Source of the DNA: Onthophagus taurus
Lineage: Eukaryota > Arthropoda > Insecta > Coleoptera > Scarabaeidae
Direction: 5' to 3'
Assembly (NCBI RefSeq): GCF_036711975.1
Contig: NC_091976.1
Coordinates: 22,940,001-23,004,000 of the forward strand
DNA: 64,000 bases
Each line of letters begins with the position of its first letter. Within the stretch, counting starts at the first letter, position 1. Below are positions 1 to 10,600 of the stretch, in pieces. The notes beneath the pieces were generated by a model, which saw nothing but the letters and a program-made list of their open reading frames with translations, ran no database searches and was not told the DNA's origin. The position numbers and the translations under genes were made by a program.

Positions 1-298
1 TGTCTTAGACGGCCTCTGACGACGCAATTGCACAGTATATGTTCAGCTTTTTCTGAGTCGTCGTTGCAAAGTCGACAAGTTTGATCCTCAGTTTGTCCAA
101 TGTGAAAGAGGTGGTATTTTAGGGGCGTCAGGTAACCTGAGAGCGTCCTTTTTGGTTTTGTTTTGCGACGGAGTTATCATACTCTAAATTCTTTCCAGCG
201 TAAGGCTACCTTTGAGACCTCCCAACTGTTGATTATTTGTTTTAGGTGGCTTTTTTGTAGTCCACAACCAGGTTGGGGTCCAATGAAGGGCGTGTTTG
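1..298 (-). mobile_element. Non-LTR retrotransposon fragment (end of RNase H region and C-terminal tail)
   Basis: This stretch is clearly related at the DNA level to 46705-47100, which encodes the RNase H end and the C-terminal cysteine segment of a non-LTR element. Shared landmarks on the minus strand include the segment translating as LWTTKKPP near 250 and the region around the CRLC-type cysteine motif near 70. It is truncated by the window edge on the left. On the right it abuts a Tigger transposase remnant at about 298. Stops and frameshifts show that it is dead. Confidence 0.7.
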
Positions 299-870
299 CA
301 TGATTGTGGCATAATTGTTACCCTTTCTTTTGATTTTTTTCTACCTGGAGCCCTTTTTTCATCTTTCATCACCAATGTTTTATTTTTCACCAAAACTTTC
401 AATGAACCCAGGAACAGCTGAATGATTTGCGGAAAGTTTTTCTTCGCTAATTTTTAATAATATTATACCACGACGTCTTTTAAATTTTTATATCCAACCT
501 AGATTGGCTTAAAATTTTATACTTGAATTAAAAGTTCTATAAAATTCGATAGCTTTATTCTTAATTCTTTCATTTAAAAACCAAGTATATAACGATCTTT
601 CAATATCCGAAAACAATACTTTTTTTATTCGTTTCATAATTCGTTTCATTATTAGTTTTTTCAAAACTTTAAGCCAAAAAATGTTCGATATTTTCTTTGT
701 TATTTTTTGTACGTGAAATTGTGCTTTTGTTCACTTTATATAATTTACAAATATCACTCACTTTAGCATTGTTTTGTAATTTCATTAATATTTCAGCCTT
801 TTCACGCATATTTAACTGATTTCTCACCAATTTAGTAAGTTAACTAAGTCATTTAACGAAATTAAAACTG
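299..870 (-). pseudogene. Tigger/pogo-type transposase remnant
   Basis: Reading the minus strand downward from 870 gives a CENP-B-like helix-turn-helix (MREKAEILMKL, then VSDICKLYKVNKSTISR), a second N-terminal segment (LYTWFLNERIKN, ANLGWI, KISEEKLSANHSA), and PGFIESFGE followed by APGRKKSKERVTIM near 310-345. These are typical of the DNA-binding half and early DDE domain of Tigger elements. Several stops and frame changes interrupt it, and the part with the first catalytic Asp is deleted. It stops abruptly at about 299 against a non-LTR fragment, so one open frame (184-402) is a chimera of two dead transposons and not a gene. Confidence 0.75.
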
Positions 871-1415
871 GTTGCTATTATAGAGAGTTGCAAATAGAGA
901 ATGTAGCGTTTATAGGAGTTGCATTTATCGAATTTTTACTGTACTACCAGAACACATCAAAAACAACATAAAGGTTGCTTACTTTACTGATATTTTTATA
1001 TTTTAAGAATAGAAAGCATTAAATAGATGCCACAATGAGAATAGCATTAAATCAGTTAATTGAACCTAGGATGCATAAAGTAGTTAAACTAAATGCAGTA
1101 ACATAAAAGCCACTGATCTTAGAATATCTCAAAATTAACTGAGACGCACTGAAACGCATAAATACTATATTTAATAATAGATTTAGGTTTCATTTTCAAT
1201 AACAGTAATTATCCCCACTTTTAACTTATGGGTCACATTAAGATTTTATTGATATTTTTGGGGCGCCACTTAAAAAAGTTTGGTGTAAACCACAACCCCA
1301 TTTTTAGATTCTGAACCCTTGCAGGATAGTTACTGTATTATTCAATGATAAGATTTCAATAAACATTTCAAAAATAAATAAGTGGAATTTATTAATAATC
1401 TTACTCTTACTAAAA
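871..1415. other. AT-rich stretch downstream of ribonuclease H1
   Basis: No coding sequence is supported here. Minus-strand poly(A) signals for ribonuclease H1 are plausible around 1387-1392 (AATAAA read on the minus strand). The remainder is AT-rich with no repeat that I could identify. Confidence 0.5.
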
Positions 1416-2292
1416 CTATCTATAATTTAAAGCCCCTTTTCGAGCTAACTGATCAGCTCCCTCATTTCCTTCAATTCCTTTGTGACCAGCAACATATTCC
1501 TACACACAAAAAAGAAACGTTTTGCATTTAAAGTTTGTATTAAAGAAAATAAATTTTACCCATTTAATTGAATCCATTTTATTACAACATTGGTCCAATT
1601 TTATAAATTCCTCTTTATTTTTAACCTCACCACCAGTCGATAGGGTCCAATTATTTTTCTTCCATTTCACTATCCAAGACGTCATCGCGTTTATAACAAA
1701 TTGAGAGTCGGTTTTTATTAATAATTTCTTATTTCCTAACTCATAAACAATGTCTATAGCTTTAATACAAGCCTGGATTTCTGCTACATTATTAGTGGCT
1801 TTTCCAATGACAGGAGCTGAATAGTTTCTAAACACAAAAAGATAAAATACATATTATTTAATATTAGAATGTAAAGCTTACAAAGCATGGTTGTTTCCAA
1901 ACCAAACTCCAATTCCTGCTTTGGCCTTCTTTTTCCCATTATTCTCACAAGCTCCATCAGTATAAACAACAATATGATCAGAATTATATGTAAAATCACT
2001 TTGTGTGGGGGATTGTTTAAAACGCTTCGGAGGTTGAGTATCTAACACATCATCAAAATTATCTGTTGCATCAGTTGAAAATTCCCTTTTAACATGCATA
2101 GATGTAGGATTTTCATTTACAAGTTGAAGCATACTCCCCTTTATTGAAGCAATTTCTTTCATTAATCGCTTAACATCACTTTCAGCTTTGCTTAATCGAG
2201 TATTTAAGGATTGTATTATGTCGCTAAGAAATAAATAACATTAACATCTTCTTCAAAAAGTAAAGTTGATCTACTTACGTATTTGAAGACAT
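1416..2292 (-). CDS. Ribonuclease H1 (235 aa, four exons)
   Basis: Cleaves the RNA strand of RNA/DNA hybrids. Exons on the minus strand: 2292-2279, 2223-1882, 1827-1560, 1499-1416, all with GT/AG borders; the joined length is 708 nt with one stop. The RNase HI fold runs from about residue 88 to the end. All catalytic acids are visible: D94 (YTDGAC), E135 (NNVAEIQA), D159 (KTDSQFV) and D224 (NEGADQLA), with the supporting H214 in the AGHKGIEGNEGAD loop. The basic protrusion is present (WIVKWKKNNW). The N-terminus has no hybrid-binding domain; residues 6-40 instead look like a coiled coil, followed by a polar linker. It is divergent from PEX16, with 735 bp between start codons. No mitochondrial presequence is evident. 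The assignment is firm; the start is the only ATG that fits the first short exon. Confidence 0.93.
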
Positions 2293-3027
2293 TTTATTCT
2301 TAGATAAATGCAATGAAAAGTTAGTTAAAAGTCTCAAAGTATAAAAATTAAAGCTGTTAACGTTTACGTAGTAAAATTCCACCAAATTTATTAAAAATTT
2401 TCGCATTTAATTGAAATACGGTTAAAAAGTAATGAAATAAAATTGAGGTTAGGTTTAAAATTGAAATAAATTGACGTTTGCTTTGATCGTACCAACTTAA
2501 ATTATAATAAATATAAATCATATAATAAATGTTTTTTTTAAATTATCTAGAAGCTTTAAATTAATAATAAAAAACGTAATAAATAATTTAAAATCAACTT
2601 TTTTAAGAATAAATGTTAATTTGAAATGTTTTGTTTCTTATCTCATTTTTGCCAACGCACACAAAATAAATCAATTTCAACATTTTTAATTATTAAATTT
2701 ATATTTTCTTGTCAGATTATTAAACTACTAACAAAAGTCTTTATTTATTACTTAAATAAACTTTAATTAATAATAAAAGTGTTTTTTTTTTAATATTTTT
2801 AAACCACCTGACGTTTCATCACTTTCATTCTAACCTACAAATCCCAACTCATCTGATTAACTTAAATATTAGATTAAATCCTAATCGATCCGTTCCGATT
2901 ATTAAGATACATCCAATCAAGTTATTGATAATTGCCGGTACCCTATTAAAACGTGATGTAACTCGTATTCATAAATAGAACAGAATACAACTTGTTTTTA
3001 ATCTTAAGAATCAGGAAAACTTTCAAC
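2293..3027. promoter_or_regulatory. Divergent intergenic region between ribonuclease H1 and PEX16
   Basis: 735 bp lies between the two start codons, strongly AT-rich, with homopolymer runs but no open frame or recognisable repeat. Because the genes point away from each other, both promoters and 5' UTRs must lie here unless upstream non-coding exons exist. No convincing TATA/initiator pair was found, as is common for housekeeping genes. Confidence 0.6.
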
Positions 3028-4211
3028 ATGTCTTTTATAATGTTCAGCTTTTCGGAACTTTACCGTTCCTACAAGAATTGGATTATAAAGAATCCAGATA
3101 AAGGTAGCGATTTCGAAACCACAGCGAAATGGATATCTTACTTCATAGCAGGTAAAAAATGCAACAAAATAAAACTGAGGTTATCCTACTTTGACCTTTG
3201 CAGGAAGAATTAATAATTCGCATATTGTCTCGGAATTAGTGTATTGTTTGAGTAATCTTTTGGTGTTTTTTAACGATCGTTTAATAAGGGAAGGAAAAAA
3301 TTTATTGGGGCCATTAGAAAATGGGAATAAACTAAAAGAATGGATGACCGTTCTCGAGTACTCTGAGGTGTTTTTGGAATTATCTGGACAGAAATTGTGG
3401 GGGAATAAAGGAAGATGGTTTATTGTAGTTTGTACTCAAATCATAAAGTAAGATATATTTATGGAGATAACAACAATTCGTGTATTTTTGTCGTTTTTAG
3501 ATGCCTTTCAAGATTTATTTTAATCAAAAAATATAAAGAAAAGATTATACAATCTCCCCCAATTCCAATTTTGGATCGAATGAATTTAACACCAGAATTA
3601 ACTGAAGAAGAATCTGTTGATGTTAATAAAGAAGTAGAGTCTGCTTCATTTACATTAAAACAATCTGGAAAAGTGATTCGAAAAGTTGATTCAAATTTAA
3701 GTAGAATTAGAGATTGGAATCCTGTTGTTTCAAATTCCCAAGTTGATAGTATCCTTGAAAAGGATCTTGCTGGGAGGCAGTTTATTGCAGAAATGTTATA
3801 CATCACAAAGCCAATTATTCATTTATGCAGCTCAGCTTGTTTTGGTTATAACACTTGGAAACCATGGACTTTATCATTATTTATGGATATCACAAGGTAA
3901 CTTTTAATTGAATTATCTTTTAATAATTAATATTAATTTAAAATTTTAGCTTACATCTATATTATACTTGTATGCAAATGAAACGTGGTGCTTTGACCAG
4001 AAAACAACGCATACAACTTTCTAAAAGAACACTATTATTAATAATGTATATATTAAGATCACCATTTTATGAAAAACACACCCAATCTCCCATTGAAAAC
4101 ATTTTAAAAGGTTTGGGGAATAACATTCCACTAATGGGGATTATTAGTCAACCTTTATTGAATTATTTGCCATTTTGGCAGAGTAATTATGCTTACATTT
4201 GGTCTACGTGA
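3028..4211 (+). CDS. Pex16: Peroxisomal membrane protein PEX16 (341 aa, four exons)
   Basis: PEX16 is an integral peroxisomal membrane protein that recruits PEX3 and other membrane proteins during peroxisome assembly. Exons: 3028-3151, 3204-3447, 3501-3896, 3950-4211; total 1026 nt, every intron GT-AG and about 52-53 bp. Family landmarks: the N-terminal helix with LYRSYKNWIIKNP, the internal SELVYCLSNLLVFFNDRLI segment, the PPIP motif before the acidic central loop, the LCSSACFGYNTWKPWTLSLFMDI hydrophobic stretch (quoted only in part: W-K-P-W near residue 247), and the C-terminal RSPFYEKHT...L segment. Length matches animal PEX16 (about 340 aa). An AATAAA signal lies at 4230-4235. The start at 3028 was chosen over an in-frame upstream ATG at 2992 because family members begin close to the SFSELY segment. 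Confidence 0.92.
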
Positions 4212-4625
4212 TTATTTTGATGGTTTTTAAATAAAGAATGGGGTTAAATATAAGATTTTTTACATTGTATAAAAAGATAAAAACGGGGAAATAGAACAAA
4301 GTTGGGACAAATATATCTAAATAACTGGGATAATATTATTGTTATTTTTTTTGTTTATTTTTACTTACCAAAAAATATATTTTATACAGAAAAATCATGG
4401 CACTAAATTAATTTAACCATTAATATTAATTAATTAATTTTTGTTTTATAAATACATGTAAAAACGCTATAAGGTTCACAGAATAATACTTATTCAAAAA
4501 AAAAATATCTTAATAAATCTTAATATCTCACAATATCACATACATTGGTAAATTTTTCTCTTAAAAGTAAGTAACCAGTTGTTAATTTCAGTTCAAAATC
4601 AACAAATCTTATTAACAATTTTTAT
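4212..4625. other. Convergent 3' region between PEX16 and brummer
   Basis: AT-rich sequence holding the PEX16 poly(A) signal (4230-4235) and, on the other strand, the brummer 3' UTR. No coding sequence or repeat was identified. Confidence 0.6.
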
Positions 4626-7600
4626 CTAAACGCCAGGATCTGTGTAAGTAAACGCTGGGACTTCGTACGGTCGTTTTAAAAGTTCCTCCCCAGGACTGGG
4701 TTGATCTGATTCAGGTCGTAAATCTTCAAACCTCAAATCATCGAACCTCAAATTTTCGCCAATCTCATCACCGGTAGTTTTCATCGACGTCCATTCGCTT
4801 TCAGGATCCGAAAAAATATTCGAACTATCATTATCAAAAACATCATCAAGGGGGGTTATTTCAACCCCACTTGTACAATCTTCCTCGTCTTCTAATTGGC
4901 GATAATCTTCCCTCCCAGTTGACCAAACAGTATCTTCCCAATCATCATCGAATTCTAACTGTTGATTTAACTCTCTTTCTCTTTGACTCTGAACTACTGG
5001 CGAATCGCTGTCGGTGACGTCGAAAATTTCAGTTACTTTTACTTTTTTACTATTTTCATCTAAATAATAATAACTTATTATACTTTCATGGTTGGCGGTC
5101 ACTTGAACGATATTATCGAAAGTATCATTATACACTGCGTATTCGCCGGTTCTACAAACTGTTAAACTTGATCTACGCGTGAAATGACGTGCTTGTGGTG
5201 GTGGTTTTTGTGTTGGAGATGATTCTTTAGATGAGGAATCTTCTACATCTACAGTACCTAAAATATTTTTAATAATTTAATAATAACTAAAAAAAAATTT
5301 ATAAATGGGTAACTTACATGACTTAATAATTCTCGGATTTTGAGCTTGTTCTTGCCTTTCTTTGCTGGTGGTAACTTTATTAGCCACAAATTTGATTTGA
5401 TTGACGAAATACGAGCTGATATCCCACAGCTTTTCACTAATTTTAGGCACAGCACCGAGGAGCCTACAATAATATTTGATCTCTTCAATTCTTCTCATTA
5501 AACACTTTGTTGTTTATTTTAAAGCGTCAATCACCGCACAAACAAAAAGCTTTTTTGGTTCGTGAAAGTGTTAGTAATGAATTAAAACAACAAATCGATT
5601 TTCATGCAAATATATTTAAAAACCCAGCAACAAAAAATTAAAGAAATAAAAACAACCAACACCAATAATAATCACCTTTCATTCGATTGATCTTTTTGTT
5701 GATTTTGATCATTTTGTTGTTGTTTAGATCCGCATGCACACGTGCGATTAGTCTGCTCAATTAGCGTCTTAGTAACTATCTTATATTCTAGGTCGTGCTT
5801 TTCATATGATTCCCCAACAGCACTAATAATTAAACAATTAATTATAATAGTTATTTTTATTAATTAATCTAATTCTTTTTTTGTTAGTTTTCAATTTCTA
5901 TCATTAGTTAGAGTAGAGGAACCTAGATGTTTGTCGTATAAGCATGCTACTCGACCTGTAAAGTGTTAGTCTCATGGTAGACTTTAGTTAGTCACGTTTC
6001 TAATTTGTTTATTATTATTTTTTTTTGTTAAAAAATGGTGCAATAAGAAAACGTTTACTCACTTTGTAAATGTAGCCATCATCACATCCGCTGGAACCGT
6101 GTACGGCAAACTCAAAACGGACAACAATTTCATCCCTCTGTGTTTGAAAATCCAATTCGCCAAACCTTTATTTGCGGAATCGATCGCTTCTTGGAAAATT
6201 GTTAGAACTGTATCCGGAAGATTTGAAACCATAGCTTCCTATAAAATAATTATAAAAGAAAAATTTAGACGATATTGAAACGGAATCACCCCAAGTCTAC
6301 AACAAAGTCATTTTTCATGGTAATCATGATTACCACCGTTCTATTTATCTAAAACTAATAATCTAATGAGATTCTTAATTAGAATAAACAAAAATATTTC
6401 AAAAGAAACAAAAGCTAATTTAATATTATACTGATTTAACATCCGTTCTGAATTAAGATTAATTGAAAAATATCAAGATTTAGAAGTATTATAGAATACA
6501 AAATTGATAGGTTACAGAAATGAAACGAAATGCATTGGCATCAAATTTCAACTGTTCTCGTTAAGAAGTCGAAAGAAAGATAGAAAACGCTTTTATCGCA
6601 ATTTCGACGCGAGAGAACCAAGGTCGAAACAATGAAAAAGGCTGAAATGAGAACAGAAGACCACAATCTTCTATCGATTTTGCAGAGTTCTGCCTGAGTG
6701 TGTTTGGGTTAAAACTTTGGTTTTCTCTGCATTTATTGATAGAATATCTTCTTCGCTGTCATTATTGCTATTCCCATTATATTAATGTCATCAGCATATG
6801 CTGCTATTTGGAAGGATTTATTATTCAAGATGTTTGAAGTATTGATCGACATTTTCCCTAATTCACTAACGATATTTGTATATTAAGTGCACCCATAAAT
6901 TTCGAGTAAGGAATACGAACCTTCTATGTTCCAAATGTTGGTAGCTAAAGTATGCTCATTTTTTCTTTTGTAAATAGTATACATCTTAATTGCAGAGAGG
7001 TTACAAGTAGAAGAAGTGGTTGTAGTGCTATATTTAATGCAAATCATATTGTCGTACTTGATGTATGTGCTAAACATGGATATATAGTAATAAGATAATC
7101 TGATATAAACCATGAAAAGGAATATGCTTATTCTATACGAGGGATATGTCGGGTTCCAAAGGTACGTTTTTGTGGCACACCCTCTCTGTTATTCGGATTA
7201 GGTTGAAACTTGCACGCATTTTAGATGCGCATATAAATAGGTGGTTGGTCATTGCCTTAGGTTCGGTACAATGTGTGTAGTGACAGGCGCACAATGCAAT
7301 TCCGATGGAAACATATTCCAAGTTTGAAAACGACAATTAACAGTAGTAACCGCATATTTTTGTGTAATGAAATACTTTCTGCCAGAACTCCTGAAATAAT
7401 TTCAACAGCTACTTCGTATAAGTTTTGGTGTTCATCAGAACGCTCTTGTGTCACAAAAGTTTCTTTCCCGTGCTTTTAAGTACTGATAAAATCTTCTTCT
7501 AGGTGTTTCAAAAATTCTTATAGTTTGCAAAATTTTTAATAAAGACTTGATTTATTTAGATTAATAAGTCCATAGTGTCCTCACCTAACTTAGTTCTATA

Positions 7601-10600
7601 GAGGCACGTGCATTAGAGTAGTAAGTATCTTACTACATTCAATTAAGAGAATGTTCAAAATCAATTGTGGACATACGACAAAGTTTCCATCTTCTATTAC
7701 GACGACGTTGTTGGCGTGTAGATACAGTACTAATAACAATATAGGAAGCACAGGCATGAATTTGATTCGTTTCGTCAAAGCGTGACATTCTCTTATGAAA
7801 TATGGAAACGAATTGGAACATTCCAACTATTTGCAATGTGTTCTCGAACTCTGTATGAGGTCATGCAACTACACGAACTGCTCGCAATATGTTTCTTGGT
7901 CCAAATCATCAAAAGTAAACAGATTATCAATGATAAGACCCAAACTGTTAACTGAATTCGTTAGTATTAATTGTACTTCAAGCATCTTAATATTAATATC
8001 ATCAGTCTTGTCAGGGTTGTTCAAAAGAGCATGTTTCTTAATCCCCACATATAAGTGACTTTATCCTCCGCTGTTTTATCACAAGCTATGGTTCACTCAC
8101 AAGGCAGGAAATCAGTATAAAGTTGGGAATTATTTTGAATTAAATTACTTTGAGAATAAATTGCAAGACCAAGGATATATCCCTGCGGAACACTAGCAAC
8201 CAATTTAGTGTTATTTCAAGGTTGCATTTCGATTATTTACATGATAAAGGGCTCTAGAATTGATGAAAATTAATATTTAGACTTGATTCTATTTAAGCTA
8301 TGTATGTGATTAATATGTGTACCAAGTTTGAACATAATTGAGACTCTTTTATGTTGTGGAAACAAGTATTTACAGTTAATTTTCTACTGTAGGACTATAA
8401 AGGGGTTCTTCTTACAAGTCGTACATATTATGTTTGTGGGTTTCTTGCGAAATTGAAATGTTCGGCTAAGGTGTATCTCATTTTGGGTGTACAATATTGC
8501 TAGTTGGCTACTTATTACTATCATTACACCCAGAATCTTCAAATTTAGTATAAATTTGTAAAATGCGTATTCGGTTTTATGCCACTTACATCAACTGTGT
8601 CAGTCATTCATAATTCATAATCTTTATTGTGTTACACATACAATACAATATGTTCACACTTGTCAAATTTTACATATATTATGTAGTGTCATATTAAAGA
8701 AAAAAAAATAACATATAAAATTACATAAGATTACAATAGACAACATTAAGTGCTAAAGGTGGAAACCATCTCAAGACTATCACTGATATATTTGGAGTTC
8801 GAGTAGTACGCCTTTGTAATAATTTATTAAAAAATTTCACCGCCAACGCGTTCACACTTTTCTGGCATTTTGTTAATCGTGTATATTTGGGTATCAGATC
8901 GCTATTTTTCCTAGTATCATAGTTATGCACCTGTTTATACGTGTCAAACTTATTAATGTTCTTTTTAACATATGTAACACATTCGAGAATGTAGAGAGAC
9001 GGTAGAGTTAATATTTGTAAATCAATATAGGAGCTTCTATAGTCGTCTCTATAATTTAAATTTCTTAATACCCATATAGCCCTTCTCTGTATTCTAAATA
9101 CGCTTTCATAACCAGCAGCAGAGCCCCAGACTAACAATGCATAAGTCATTGAGGACTGACACAGCGGAAAGTATGCTGTGCGTAAAACTGGTGGAGATAC
9201 GGTCGAAAAAGGTTCGCGGTTCGCAACAAATAGATGCTGCCACTTAATTTACTACATAATATCAAAATATGTTCCTCCCAGCACAACCCGGAATCAAGAT
9301 AAACACTCAAAAACTTTACAGCAGAAAGAGACTGTATGTTACAGTCTCTTTGTATGTGACAGTATCGGGTTTAGCCGTGCGTTTACACTAGCATTATCAT
9401 CAGAACTAACACAAGACCTAGAACTAAAATCATTCGGCTTTAGCCGTCTTGAGAGACGTTCGGGTAAAACCGAATGTTTCTAGTTCTCGGTCTAGTGTTA
9501 GTTCTAGTATTGCACTAGCACCATCACTAGAATTAACACAAGATCTAGAACTAGAATCATACGGATTTAGCCGTCTTAAGAGACGCACGGCTAAACCCTA
9601 ATGTTTCTAGTTCTAGATTTAATGTTAGTTTAAGTTATTTTGTAAATATTTGAGCCTATTACAATTTAAATTTTTTTTTACTTACTTGTCTGTGTAATCT
9701 ACATTCGTGACATTCCGGATCATATTCAGGTCCATCATCAATTGTACTTTGAATTTGGAAGGTCGATTGTACGCTCAAACACCGCGTACAATTGATCAAA
9801 TTATTCCTATGAAGAAATCGAAGCGCGTCATCAAACCCTTGTTTGCACATATTAGATAAAATTTCCGGAGTTGGCGGAAACAAAATTCTTCCAATCCTAT
9901 AGATGTTATGTTTTGAAAGTTCAATACTCGTATTTGCGACATTAATCTAAAACGAAAAAAAAATTCTCAATCTCAATTAATATTTTTAATTAATTTCTTT
10001 ACTAACATGAAATAGCTGCATACTATCATCTCTGGGACAAATATCACTTTCGCCGCAAAATGGGCTAACTGTAATGGTGTTTTCATCTAACGTTGGTAAA
10101 TTATCGCTAAATCCGCCGTCGATGTACCTGACGCCGTTAACTAATGGCGGAACTAGACCGGAAAATAAAGGGATGAAACACGAAGCGTTGATTGCTTGCA
10201 TTAATTCTTCGCGGCTGTTAAAATGAGACAGGATGATGTTTTTTCCGTCGTGAACGCGTGTTAATGAAATGTGCAGACGTCCGTTGACACGTAAATGAGC
10301 ATCTTCCGGAAGGATTTTGTCCAAACCGTCTAAAAGGATTCGTTGGATATCGAATTTTGGATGGAACGCACCCAATGAACGACTTCTAGCTTCCGTTGCT
10401 ACTCTTAAGACATCACTGGCTAGATCTCCTAGAAACAAAAATAAATTTAAATTAATTTTTTAATAATAAAATCTATTGTTTTAAAATCATAAAAAGGCGA
10501 TTTGTACCTTTGATTCATCGTACAAAGTTTAATTGACTTTTGAATCGATTAGAAATAATCGCTTTTATTTTTATATTCATTATATTTATCATTTTTAATC

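Noticed and set aside
3459-3806. 115-codon minus-strand open frame
   Set aside because: Antisense shadow of PEX16 exon 3.
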